This document shows positions 1 through 13,534 of a DNA stretch of 64,000 nucleotides, piece after piece (position 1 is the first letter of the stretch; the number at the start of each line of letters is the position of its first letter). The DNA comes from Marthasterias glacialis (taxonomy: Eukaryota > Echinodermata > Asteroidea > Forcipulatida > Asteriidae). The translations under genes were made by a program, and so were the position numbers. A model generated the notes under the pieces. That model was not told the DNA's origin. It saw only the letters and a program-made list of their open reading frames with translations, and ran no database searches. Where the stretch lies: assembly GCA_911728455.2 (NCBI GenBank), contig OU452225.1, positions 16,528,731 through 16,592,730 of the forward strand, given 5' to 3'.

Positions 1-3000
1 TTTGACCCCTTTTGAAAAGTGGTTTTCATGGAATCAGTGGATGCGGGCGGCTCTTCCGAGACGTGTCCAACAAACTAGAGGTCCCAACTCGCGTTATTTC
101 GGGAGCTAGCGAGCTTTTCCGGCCATCTTGATGACGTCAGAGTTGACCTAAATATTGCTATTTGCCCAAATATTGCGAATTGACCCCTTCCCCACACACA
201 AACCCTCTTCAGTGATATCTACTCTATCATTTTCTATCATAAAATCGCATAAAAATTTGTTGACCAAAAAGGCGGGTGCTCAAAGGGAGCTCCCTGTGAG
301 AAATTTGTAATTTTTGACCCCTTTTGAAAAGTGCTTTTCATGGAATCAGTGGATGCGGGCGGCTCTTCCGAGACGTGTCCAACAAACTAGAGGTCCCAAC
401 TCGCGTTATTTCGGGAGCTAGCGAGCTTTTCCGGCCATCTTGATGACGTCAGAGTTGACCTAAATATTGCTATTTGCCCAAATATTGCGAATTGACCCCT
501 TCCCCACACACAAACCCTCTTCAGTGATATCTACTCTATCATTTTCCCTGTGAGAAATTTGTAATTTTTGACCCCTTTTGAAAAGTGCTTTTCATGGAAT
601 CAGTGGATGCGGGCGGCTCTTCCGAGACGTGTCCAACAAACTAGAGGTCCCAACTCGCGTTATTTCGGGAGCTAGCGAGCTTTTCCGGCCATCTTGATGA
701 CGTCAGAGTTGACCTAAATATTGCTATTTGCCCAAATATTGCGAATTGACCCCTTCCCCACACACAAACCCTCTTCAGTGATATCTACTCTATCATTTTC
801 TATCATAAAATCGCATAAAATTTTTTTGACCAAAATGGCGGGTGCTCACAGGGAGCTCCCTGTGAGAACTTTGTAATTTTTGACCCCTTTTGAAAAGTGC
901 TTTTCATGGAATCAGTGGATGCGGGCGGCTCTTCGGAGACGTGTCCAACAAACTAGAGGTCCCAACTCGCGTTATTTCGGGAGCTAGCGAGCTTTTCCGG
1001 CCATCTTGATGACGTCAGAGTTGACCTAAATATTGCTATTTGCCCAAATATTGCGAATTGACCCCTTCCCCACACACAAACCATCTTCAGTGATATCTAC
1101 TCTATCATTTTCTGTCATAAAATCGCATAAACAATTTTTGACCAAAATGGCGGGTGCTCACAGGGAGCTCCCTGTGAGAAATTTGTAATTTTTGACCCCT
1201 TTTGAAAAGTGCTTTTCATGGAATCAGTGGATGCGGGCGGCTCTTCCGAGACGTGTCCAACAAACTAGAGGTCCCAACTCGCGTTATTTCGGGAGCTAGC
1301 GAGCTTTTCCGGCCATCTTGATGACGTCAGAGTTGACCTAAATATTGCTATTTGCCCAAATATTGCGAATTGACCCCTTCCCCACACACAAACCCTCTTC
1401 AGTGATATCTACTCTATCATTTTCTATCATAAAATCGCATAAAAAATTTTTGACCAAAATGGCGGGTGCTCACAGGGAGCTCCCTGTGAGAAATTTGTAA
1501 TTTTTGACCCCTTTTGAAAAGTGCTTTTCATGGAATCAGTGGATGCGGGCGGCTCTTCCGAGACGTGTCCAACAAACTAGAGGTCCCAACTCGCGTTATT
1601 TCGGGAGCTAGCGAGCTTTTCCGGCCATCTTGATGACGTCAAAATTGACCTAAATTTTGCTATTTGCCCAAATATTGCGAATTGACCCCTTCCCCACACA
1701 CAAACCCTCTTCAGTGATATCTACTCTATCATTTTCTGTCATAAAATTGCATCAAAATTTTTTGACCAAAATGGCGGGTGCTCACAGGGAGCTCCCTGTG
1801 AGAAATTTGTAATTTTTGACCCCTTTTGAAAAGTGCTTTTCATGGAATCAGTGGATGCGGGCGGCTCTTCCGAGACGTGTCCAACAAACTAGAGGTCCCA
1901 ACTCGCGTTATTTCGGGAGCTAGCGAGCTTTTCCGGCCATCTTGATGACGTCAGAGTTGACCTAAATATTGCTATTTGCCCAAATATTGCGAATTGACCC
2001 CTTCCCCACACACAAACCCTCTTCAGTGATATCTACTCTATCATTTTCTATCATAAAATCGCATAAAAATTTTTTGACCAAAATGGCGGGTGCTCACAGG
2101 GAGCTCCCTGTGAGAACTTTGTAATTTTTGACCCCTTTTGAAAAGTGCTTTTCATGGAATCAGTGGATGCGGGCGGCTCTTCCGAGACGTGTCCAACAAA
2201 CTACAGGTCCCAACTCGCGTTATTTCGGGAGCTAGCGAGCTTTTCCGGCCATCTTGATGACGTCAGAGTTGACCTAAATATTGCTATTTGCCCAAATATT
2301 GCGAATTGACCCCTTCCCCACACACAAACCGCTCTTCAGTGATATCTACTCTATCATTTTCTATCATAAAATCGCATAAAAAATTTTTGACCAAAATGGC
2401 GGGTGCTCACAGGGAGCTCCCTGTGAGAAATTTGTAATTTTTGACCCCTTTTGAAAAGTGCTTTTCATGGAATCAGTGGATGCGGGCGGCTCTTCCGAGA
2501 CGTGTCCAACAAACTAGAGGTCCCAACTCGCGTTATTTCGGGAGCTAGCGAACTTTTCCGGCCATCTTGGTGACGTCAGAGTTGACCTAAATATTGCTAT
2601 TTGCCCAAATATTGCGAATTGACCCCTTCCCCACACACAAACCCTCTTCAGTGATATCTACTCTATCATTTTCTATCATAAAATCGCATAAAAATTTTTT
2701 GACCAAAATGGCGGGTGCTCACAGGGAGCTCCCTGTGAGAAATTTGTAATTTTTGACCCCTTTTGAAAAGTGCTTTTCATGGAATCAGTGGATGCGGGCG
2801 GCTCTTCCGAGACGTGTCCAAAAAACTAGAGGTCCCAACTCGCGTTATTTCGGGAGCTAGCGAGCTTTTCCGGCCATCTTGATGACGTCAGAGTTGACCT
2901 AAATATTGCTATTTGCCCAAATATTGCGAATTGACCCCTTCCCCACACACAAACCCTCTTCAGTGATATCTACTCTATCATTTTCTATCATAAAATCGCA

Positions 3001-4670
3001 TAAAAATTTTTTGACCAAAATGGCGGGTGCTCACAGGGAGCTCCCTGTGAGAAATTTGTAATTTTTGACCCCTTTTGAAAAGTGCTTTTCATGGAATCAG
3101 TGGATGCGGGCGGCTCTTACGAGACGTGTCCAACAAACTAGAGGTCCCAACTCGCGTTATTTCGGGAGCTAGCGAGCTTTTCCGGCCATCTTGTTGACCT
3201 AAATATTGCTATTTGCCCAAATATTGCGAGTTGACCCCTTCCCCACACACAAACCCTCTTCAGTGATATCTACTCTATCATTTTCTATCATAAAATCGCA
3301 TAAAAATTTTTTGACCAAAATGGCGGGTGCTCACAGGGAGCTCCCTGTGAGAAATTTGTAATTTTTGACCCCTTTTGAAAAGTGCTTTTCATGGAATCAG
3401 TGGATGCGGGCGGCTCTTCCGAGACGTGTCCAACAAACTAGAGGTCCCAACTCGCGTTATTTCGGGAGCTAGCGAGCTTTTCCGGCCATCTTGATGACGT
3501 CAGAGTTGACCTAAATATTGCTATTTGCCCAAATATTGCGAATTGACCCCTTCCCCACACACAAACCCTCTTCAGTGATATCTACTCTATCATTTTCTAT
3601 CATAAAATCGCATAAAAATTTTTTGACCAAAATGGCGGGTGCTCACAGGGAGCTCCCTGTGAGAACTTTGTAATTTTTGACCCCTTTTGAAAAGTGCTTT
3701 TCATGGAATCAGTGGATGCGGGCGGCTCTTCCGAGACGTGTCCAACAAACTAGAGGTCCCAACTCGCGTTATTTCGGGAGCTAGCGAACTTTTCCGGCCA
3801 TCTTGATGACGTCAGAGTTGACCTAAATATTGCTATTTGCCCAAATATTGCGAATTGACCCCTTCCCCACACACAAACCCTCTTCAGTGATATCTACTCT
3901 ATCATTTTCTATCATAAAATCGCATAAAAATTTTTTGACCAAAATGGCGGGTGCTCACAGGGAGCTCCCTGTGAGAAATTTGTAATTTTTGACCCCTTTT
4001 GAAAAGTGCTTTTCATGGAATCAGTGGATGCGGGCGGCTCTTCCGAGACGTGTCCAACAAACTACAGGTCCCAACTCGCGTTATTTCGGGAGCTAGCGAG
4101 CTTTTCCGGCCATCTTGATGACGTCAGAGTTGACCTAAATATTGCTATTTGCCCAAATATTGCGAATTGACCCCTTCCCCACACACAAACCCTCTTCAGT
4201 GATATCTACTCTATCATTTTCTATCATAAAATCGCATAAAAATTTTTTGACCAAACTGGCGGGTGCTCACAGGGAGCTCCCTGTGAGAACTTTGTAATTT
4301 TTGACCCCTTTTGAAAAGTGCTTTTCATGGAATCAGTGGATGCGGGCGGCTCTTCCGAGACGTGTCCAACAAACTAGAGGTCCCAACTCGCGTTATTTCG
4401 GGAGCTAGCGAGCTTTTCCGGCCATCTTGATGACGTCAGAGTTGACCTAAATATTGCTATTTGCCCAAATGCCCAAATATTGCGAATTGACCCCTTCCCC
4501 ACACACAAACCCTCTTCAGTGATATCTACTCTATCATTTTCTATCATAAAATCGCATAAAAATTTTTTGACCAAAATGGCGGGTGCTCACAGGGAGCTCC
4601 CTGTAAGAAATTTGTAATTTTTGACCCCTTTTGAAAAGTGCTTTTCATGGAATCAGTGGATGCGGGCGGC

Positions 4671-7167
4671 TCTTACGAGACGTGTCCAACAAACTAGAGG
4701 TCCCAACTCGCGTTATTTCGGGAGCTAGCGAGCTTTTCCGGCCATCTTGATGACGTCAGAGTTGACCTAAATATTGCTATTTGCCCAAATATTGCGAGTT
4801 GACCCCTTCCCCACACACAAACCCTCTTCAGTGATATCTACTCTATCATTTTCTATCATAAAATAGCATAAAAATTTTTTGACCAAAATGGCGGGTGCTC
4901 ACCGGGAGCTCCCTGTGAGAAATTTGTAATTTTTGGCCCCTTTTGAAAAGTGCTTTTCATGGAATCAGTGGATGCGGGCGGCTCTTCCGAGACGTGTCCA
5001 ACAAACTAGAGGTCCCAACTCGCGTTATTTCGGGAGCTAGCGAGCTTTTCCGGCCATCTTGATGACGTCAGAGTTGACCTAAATATTGCTATTTGCCCAA
5101 ATATTGCGAATTGACCCCTTCCCCACACACAAACCCTCTTCAGTGATATCTACTCTATCATTTTCTATCATAAAATCGCATAAAAATTTTTTGACCAAAA
5201 TGGCGGGTGCTCACAGGGAGCTCCCTGTGAGAACTTTGTAATTTTTGACCCCTTTTGAAAAGTGCTTTTCATGGAATCAGTGGATGCGGGCGGCTCTTCC
5301 GAGACGTGTCCAACAAACTAAAGGTCCCAACTCGCGTTATTTCGGGAGCTAGCGAACTTTTCCGGCCATCTTGATGACGTCAAAGTTGACCTAAATATTG
5401 CTATTTGCCCAAATATTGCGAATTGACCCCTTCCCCACACACAAACCCTCTTCAGTGATATCTACTCTATCATTTTCTATCATAAAATCGCATAAAATTT
5501 TTTTGACCAAAATGGCGGGTGCTCACAGGGAGCTCCCTGTGAGAAATTTGTAATTTTTGACCCCTTTTGAAAAGTGCTTTTCATGGAATCAGTGGATGCG
5601 GGCGGCTCTTCCGAGACGTGTCCAACAAACTAGAGGTCCCAACTCGCGTTATTTCGGGAGCTAGCGAGCTTTTCCGGCCATCTTGATGACGTCAGAGTTG
5701 ACCTAAATATTGCTATTTGCCCAAATATTGCGAATTGACCCCTTCCCCACACACAAACCCTCTTCAGTGATATCTACTCTATCATTTTCTATCATAAAAT
5801 CGCATAAAAAATTTTTGACCAAAATGGCGGGTGCTCACAGGGAGCTCCCTGTGAGAAATTTGTAATTTTTGACCCCTTTTGAAAAGTGCTTTTCATGGAA
5901 TCAGTGGATGCGGGCGGCTCTTCCGAGACGTGTCCAACAAACTAGAGGTCCCAACTCGCGTTCTTTCGGGAGCTAGCGAGCTTTTCCGGCCATCTTGATG
6001 ACGTCAGAGTTGACCTAAATATTGCTATTTGCCCAAATATTGCGAATTGACCCCTTCCCCACACACAAACCCTCTTCAGTGATATCTACTCTATCATTTT
6101 CTATCATAAAATCGCATAAACATTTTTTGACCAAAATGGCGGGTGCTCACAGGGAGCTCCCTGTGAGAACTTTGTAATTTTTGACCCCTTTTGAAAAGTG
6201 CTTTTCATGGAATCAGTGGATGTGGGCGGCTCTTCCGAGACGTGTCCAACAAACTAGAGGTCCCAACTCGCGTTATTTCGGGAGCTAGCGAACTTTTCCG
6301 GCCATCTTGATGACGTCAAAGTTGACCTAAATATTGCTATTTGCCCAAATATTGCGAATTGACCCCTTCCCCACACACAAACCCTCTTCAGTGATATCTA
6401 CTCTATCATTTTCTATCATAAAATCGCATAAAATTTTTTTGACCAAAATGGCGGGTGCTCACAGGGAGCTCCCTGTGAGAAATTTGTAATTTTTGACCCC
6501 TTTTGAAAAGTGCTTTTCATGGAATCAGTGGATGCGGGCGGCTCTTCCGAGACGTGTCCAACAAACTACAGGTCCCAACTCGCGTTATTTCGGGAGCTAG
6601 CGAGCTTTTCCGGCCATCTTGATGACGTCAGAGTTGACCTAAATATTGCTATTTGCCCAAATATTGCGAATTGACCCCTTCCCCACACACAAACCCTCTT
6701 CAGTGATATCTACTCTATCATTTTCTATCATAAAATCGCATAAAAAATTTTTGACCAAAATGGCGGGTGCTCACAGGGAGCTCCCTGTGAGAAATTTGTA
6801 ATTTTTGACCCCTTTTGAAAAGTGCTTTTCATGGAATCAGTGGATGCGGGCGGCTCTTCCGAGACGTGTCCAACAAACTAGAGGTCCCAACTCGCGTTAT
6901 TTCGGGAGCTGGCGAGCTTTTCCGGCCATCTTGATGACGTCAGAGTTGACCTAAATATTGCTATTTGCCCAAATATTGCGAATTGACCCCTTCCCCACAC
7001 ACAAACCGCTCTTCAGTGATATCTACTCTATCATTTTCTATCATAAAATCGCATAAAAAATTTTTGACCAAAATGGCGGGTGCTCACAGGGAGCTCCCTG
7101 TGAGAAATTTGTAATTTTTGACCCCTTTTGAAAAGTGCTTTTCATGGAATCAGTGGATGCGGGCGGC
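4671..7167. repeat. Higher-order repeat of the 312-bp satellite, copy 1 (8 monomers, 2497 bp)
   Basis: Diagnostic variants recur exactly 2497 bp apart: TCTTACGAG (4671 and 7168), ACTAAAGG (5317 and 7814), GAGCTGGCGAG (GGC at 6911 and 9408) and ACCGCT (7005 and 9502). Monomers inside the block differ from one another more than from their counterparts one block later. That is the defining sign of a higher-order unit. Confidence 0.85.
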
Positions 7168-9664
7168 TCTTACGAGACGTGTCCAACAAACTAGAGGTCC
7201 CAACTCGCGTTATTTCGGGAGCTAGCGAGCTTTTCCGGCCATCTTGATGACGTCAGAGTTGACCTAAATATTGCTATTTGCCCAAATATTGCGAGTTGAC
7301 CCCTTCCCCACACACAAACCCTCTTCAGTGATATCTACTCTATCATTTTCTATCATAAAATAGCATAAAAATTTTTTGACCAAAATGGCGGGTGCTCACC
7401 GGGAGCTCCCTGTGAGAAATTTGTAATTTTTGACCCCTTTTGAAAAGTGCTTTTCATGGAATCAGTGGATGCGGGCGGCTCTTCCGAGACGTGTCCAACA
7501 AACTAGAGGTCCCAACTCGCGTTATTTCGGGAGCTAGCGAGCTTTTCCGGCCATCTTGATGACGTCAGAGTTGACCTAAATATTGCTATTTGCCCAAATA
7601 TTGCGAATTGACCCCTTCCCCACACACAAACCCTCTTCAGTGATATCTACTCTATCATTTTCTATCATAAAATCGCATAAAAATTTTTTGACCAAAATGG
7701 CGGGTGCTCACAGGGAGCTCCCTGTGAGCACTTTGTAATTTTTGACCCCTTTTGAAAAGTGCTTTTCATGGAATCAGTGGATGCGGGCGGCTCTTCCGAG
7801 ACGTGTCCAACAAACTAAAGGTCCCAACTCGCGTTATTTCGGGAGCTAGCGAACTTTTCCGGCCATCTTGATGACGTCAAAGTTGACCTAAATATTGCTA
7901 TTTGCCCAAATATTGCGAATTGACCCCTTCCCCACACACAAACCCTCTTCAGTGATATCTACTCTATCATTTTCTATCATAAAATCGCATAAATTTTTTT
8001 TGACCAAAATGGCGGGTGCTCACAGGGAGCTCCCTGTGAGAAATTTGTAATTTTTGACCCCTTTTGAAAAGTGCTTTTCATGGAATCAGTGGATGCGGGC
8101 GGCTCTTCCGAGACGTGTCCAACAAACTAGAGGTCCCAACTCGCGTTATTTCGGGAGCTAGCGAGCTTTTCCGGCCATCTTGATGACGTCAGAGTTGACC
8201 TAAATATTGCTATTTGCCCAAATATTGCGAATTGACCCCTTCCCCACACACAAACCCTCTTCAGTGATATCTACTCTATCATTTTCTATCATAAAATCGC
8301 ATAAAAAATTTTTGACCAAAATGGCGGGTGCTCACAGGGAGCTCCCTGTGAGAAATTTGTAATTTTTGACCCCTTTTGAAAAGTGCTTTTCATGGAATCA
8401 GTGGATGCGGGCGGCTCTTCCGAGACGTGTCCAACAAACTAGAGGACCCAACTCGCGTTATTTCGGGAGCTAGCGAGCTTTTCCGGCCATCTTGATGACG
8501 TCAGAGTTGACCTAAATATTGCTATTTGCCCAAATATTGCGAATTGACCCCTTCCCCACACACAAACCCTCTTCAGTGATATCTACTCTATCATTTTCTA
8601 TCATAAAATCGCATAAAAATTTTTTGACCAAAATGGCGGGTGCTCACAGGGAGCTCCCTGTGAGAACTTTGTAATTTTTGACCCCTTTTGAAAAGTGCTT
8701 TTCATGGAATCAGTGGATGCGGGCGGCTCTTCCGAGACGTGTCCAACAAACTAGAGGTCCCAACTCGCGTTATTTCGGGAGCTAGCGAACTTTTCCGGCC
8801 ATCTTGATGACGTCAAAGTTGACCTAAATATTGCTATTTGCCCAAATATTGCGAATTGACCCCTTCCCCACACACAAACCCTCTTCAGTGATATCTACTC
8901 TATCATTTTCTATCATAAAATCGCATAAAATTTTTTTGACCAAAATGGCGGGTGCTCACAGGGAGCTCCCTGTGAGAAATTTGTAATTTTTGACCCCTTT
9001 TGAAAAGTGCTTTTCATGGAATCAGTGGATGCGGGCGGCTCTTCCGAGACTTGTCCAACAAACTACAGGTCCCAACTCGCGTTATTTCGGGAGCTAGCGA
9101 GCTTTTCCGGCCATCTTGATGACGTCAGAGTTGACCTAAATATTGCTATTTGCCCAAATATTGCGAATTGACCCCTTCCCCACACACAAACCCTCTTCAG
9201 TGATATCTACTCTATCATTTTCTATCATAAAATCGCATAAAAAATTTTTGACCAAAATGGCGGGTGCTCACAGGGAGCTCCCTGTGAGAAATTTGTAATT
9301 TTTGACCCCTTTTGAAAAGTGCTTTTCATGGAATCAGTGGATGCGGGCGGCTCTTCCGAGACGTGTCCAACAAACTAGAGGTCCCAACTCGCGTTATTTC
9401 GGGAGCTGGCGAGCTTTTCCGGCCATCTTGATGACGTCAGAGTTGACCTAAATATTGCTATTTGCCCAAATATTGCGAATTGACCCCTTCCCCACACACA
9501 AACCGCTCTTCAGTGATATCTACTCTATCATTTTCTATCATAAAATCGCATAAAAAATTTTTGACCAAAATGGCGGGTGCTCACAGGGAGCTCCCTGTGA
9601 GAAATTTGTAATTTTTGACCCCTTTTGAAAAGTGCTTTTCATGGAATCAGTGGATGCGGGCGGC
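7168..9664. repeat. Higher-order repeat of the 312-bp satellite, copy 2
   Basis: Second copy of the eight-monomer, 2497-bp block, with the same order of diagnostic variants as the first. A third, rearranged partial copy follows: TCTTACGAG at 10290 with GCGAGTTG, and ACTACAGG at about 11251. An earlier relative of the block start lies at 3115. Confidence 0.85.
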
Positions 9665-12600
9665 TCTTCCGAGACGTGTCCAACAAACTAGAGGTCCCAA
9701 CTCGCGTTATTTCGGGAGCTAGCGAACTTTTCCGGCCATCTTGATGACGTCAGAGTTGACCTAAATATTGCTAATTGCCCAAATATTGCGAATTGACCCC
9801 TTCCCCACACACAAACCCTCTTCAGTGATATCTACTCTATCATTTTCTATCATAAAATCGCATAAAAAATTTTTGACCAAAATGGCGGGTGCTCACAGGG
9901 AGCTCCCTGTGAGAACTTTGTAATTTTTGACCCCTTTTGAAAAGTGCTTTTCATGGAATCAGTGGATGCGGGCGGCTCTTCCGAGACGTGTCCAACAAAC
10001 TAGAGGTCCCAACTCGCGTTATTTCGGGAGCTAGCGAGCTTTTCCGGCCATCTTGATGACGTCAGAGTTGACCTAAATATTGCTATTTGGCCAAATATTG
10101 CGAATTGACCCCTTCCCCACACACAAACCCTCTTCAGTGATATCTACTCTATCATTTTCTATCATAAAATCGCATAAAAATTTTTTTGACCAAAATGGCG
10201 GGTGCTCACAGGGAGCTCCCTGTGAGAAATTTGTAATTTTTGACCCCTTTTGAAAAGTGCTTTTCATGGAATCAGTGGATGCGGGCGGCTCTTACGAGAC
10301 GTGTCCAACAAACTAGAGGTCCCAACTCGCGTTATTTCGGGAGCTAGCGAGCTTTTCCGGCCATCTTGATGACGTCAGAGTTGACCTAAATATTGCTATT
10401 TGCCCAAATATTGCGAGTTGACCCCTTCCCCACACACAAACCCTCCTCAGTGATATCTACTCTATCATTTTCTATCATAAAATCGCATAAAAATTTTTTG
10501 ACCAAAATAGCGGGTGCTCACAGGAAGCTCCCTGTGAGAAATTTGTAATTTTTGACCCCTTTTGAAAAGTGCTTTTCATGGAATCAGTGGATGCGGGCGG
10601 CTCTTCCGAGACGTGTCCAACAAACTAGAGGTCCCAACTCGCGTTATTTCGGGAGCTAGCGAGCTTTTCCGGCCATCTTGATGACGTCAGAGTTGACCTA
10701 AATATTGCTATTTGCCCAAATATTGCGAATTGACCCCTTCCCCACACACAAACCCTCTTCAGTGATATCTACTCTATCATTTTCTATCATAAAATCGCAT
10801 AAAAATTTTTTGACCAAAATGGCGGGTGCTCACAGGGAGCTCCCTGTGAGAACTTTGTAATTTTTGACCCCTTTTGAAAAGTGCTTTTCATGGAATCAGT
10901 GGATGCGGGCGGCTCTTCCGAGACGTGTCCAACAAACTAGAGGTCCCAACTCGCGTTATTTCGGGAGCTAGCGAACTTTTCCGGCCATCTTGTTGACGTC
11001 AAAGTTGACCTAAATATTGCTATTTGCCCAAATATTGCGAATTGACCCCTTCCCCACACACAAACCCTCTTCAGTGATATCTACTCTATCATTTTCTATC
11101 ATAAAATCGCATAAAATTTTTTTGACCAAAATGGCGGGTGCTCACAGGGAGCTCCCTGTGAGAAATTTGTAATTTTTGACCCCTTTTGAAAAGTGCTTTT
11201 CATGGAATCAGTGGATGCGGGCGGCTCTTCCGAGACGTGTCCAACAAACTACAGGTCCCAACTCGCGTTATTTCGGGAGCTAGCGAGCTTTTCCGGCCAT
11301 CTTGATGACGTCAGAGTTGACCTAAATATTGCTATTTGCCCAAATATTGCGAATTGACCCCTTCCCCACACACAAACCCTCTTCAGTGATATCTACTCTA
11401 TCATTTTCTATCATAAAATCGCATAAAAAATTTTTGACCAAAATGGCGGGTGCTCACAGGGAGCTCCCTGTGAGAAATTTGTAATTTTTGACCCCTTTTG
11501 AAAAGTGCTTTTCATGGAATCAGTGGATGCGGGCGGCTCTTCCGAGACGTGTCCAACAAACTAGAGGTCCCAACTCGCGTTATTTCGGGAGCTAGCGAAC
11601 TTTTCCGGCCATCTTGATGACGTCAGAGTTGACCTAAATATTGCTATTTGCCCAAATATTGCGAGTTGACCCCTTCCCCACACACAAACCCTCTTCAGTG
11701 ATATCTACTCTATCATTTTCTATTATAAAATCGCATAAAAAATTTTTGACCAAAATGGCGGGTGCTCACAGGGAGCTCCCTGTGAGAAATTTGTAATTTT
11801 TGACCCCTTTTGAAAAGTGCTTTTCATGGAATCAGTGGATGCGGGCGGCTCTTCCGAGACGTGTCCAACAAACTAGAGGTCCCAACTCGCGTTATTTCGG
11901 GAGCTAGCGAGCTTTTCCGGCCATCTTGATGACGTCAGAGTTGACCTAAATATTGCTATTTGCCCAAATATTGCGAATTGACCCCTTCCCCACACACAAA
12001 CCCTCTTCAGTGATATCTACTCTATCATTTTCTATCATAAAATCGCATAAAAATTTTTTGACCAAAATGGCGGGTGCTCACAGGGAGCTCCCTGTGAGAA
12101 CTTTGTAATTTTTGACCCCTTTTGAAAAGTGCTTTTCATGCAATCAGTGGATGCGGGCGGCTCTTCCGAGACGTGTCCAACAAACTAGAGGTCCCAACTC
12201 GCGTTATTTCGGGAGCTAGCGAGCTTTTCCGGCCATCTTGATGACGTCAAAGTTGACCTAAATATTGCTATTTGCCCAAATATTGCGAATTGACCCCTTC
12301 CCCACACACAAACCCTCTTCAGTGATATCTACTCTATCATTTTCTATCATAAAATCGCATAAAATTTTTTTGACCAAAATGGCGGGTGCTCACAGGGAGC
12401 TCCCTGTGAGAAATTTGTAATTTTTGACCCCTTTTGAAAAGTGCTTTTCATGGAATCAGTGGATGCGGGCGGCTCTTCCGAGACGTGTCCAACAAACTAG
12501 AGGTCCCAACTCGCGTTATTTCGGGAGCTAGCGAGCTTTTCCGGCCATCTTGATGACGTCAAAGTTGACCTAAATATTGCTATTAATTTGCCCAAATATT

Positions 12601-13534
12601 GCGAATTGACCCCTTCCCAACACACAAACCCTCTTCAGTGATATCTACTCTATCATTTTCTATCATAAAATCGCATATTTTGACCAAAATGGCGGGTGCT
12701 CACAGGGAGCTCCCTGTGAGAACTTTGTAATTTTTGACCCCTTTTGAAAAGTGCTTTTCATGCAATCAGTGGATGCGGGCGGCTCTTCCGAGACGTGTCC
12801 AACAAACTAGAGGTCCCAACTCGCGTTATTTCGGGAGCTAGCGAGCTTTTCCGGCCATCTTGATGACGTCAGAGTTGACCTAAATATTGCTATTTGCCCA
12901 AATATTGCGAATTGACCCCTTCCCCACACACAAACCCTCTTCAGTGATATCTACTCTATCATTTTCTATCATAAAATCGCATAAAAATTTTTTGACCAAA
13001 ATGGCGGGTGCTCACAGGGAGCTCCCTGTGAGAAATTTGTAATTTTTGACCCCTTTTGAAAAGTGCTTTTCATGGAATCAGTGGATGCGGGCGGCTCTTC
13101 CGAGACGTGTCCAACAAACTAGAGGTCCCAACTCGCGTTATTTCGGGAGCTAGCGAGCTTTTCCGTTCATCTTGATGACGTCAGAGTTGACCTAAATATT
13201 GCTATTTGCCCAAATATTGCGAATTGACCCCTTCCCCACACACAAACCCTCTTCAGTGATATCTACTCTATCATTTTCTATCATAAAATCGCATAAAAAT
13301 TTTTTGACCAAAATGGCGGGTGCTCACAGGGAGCTCCCTGTGAGAAATTTGTAATTTTTGACCCCTTTTGAAAAGTGCTTTTCATGGAATCAGTGGATGC
13401 GGGCGGCTCTTCCGAGACGTGTCCAACAAACTAGAGGTCCCAACTCGCGTTATTTCGGGAGCTAGCGAGCTTTTCCGGCCATCTTGATGACGTCAGAGTT
13501 GACCTAAATATTGCTATTTGCCCAAATATTGCGA

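Larger units (their letters stand above)
1..13534. repeat. 312-bp satellite array, about 43 monomers
   Basis: Near-identical monomers repeat every 312 bp (landmark TTTGACCCC at 3, 313, 567, 879, 1191, 1503, 1815, 2127 and onward). The array enters from the left edge and stops abruptly inside a monomer at about 13534, where GCGAATTGACC is replaced by unrelated sequence. Each monomer contains, in order, a CCGGCCATCTTGATGACGTCA segment (key part: TGACGTCA octamer), a doubled AAATATTGC, a CAAAATGGCGG box and a 22-bp perfect palindrome. Odd monomers: one is 58 bp short (313-566), one at about 3190 lacks the TGACGTCA octamer, and one at about 4470 has a 10-bp internal duplication. Monomers differ by only a few bases, so homogenisation is recent. 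Although 312 is divisible by 3, the short frames seen are interrupted and look non-coding. Confidence 0.97.

Noticed and set aside
4374-10267. Minus-strand frames of about 65 codons inside the 312-bp satellite
   Set aside because: They exist only in monomers with rare variants and are interrupted in the others; no coding signature.
1-13534. CRISPR-like interpretation of the palindromic tandem repeats
   Set aside because: No unique spacers; whole 312-bp units repeat, and the genome is clearly eukaryotic.
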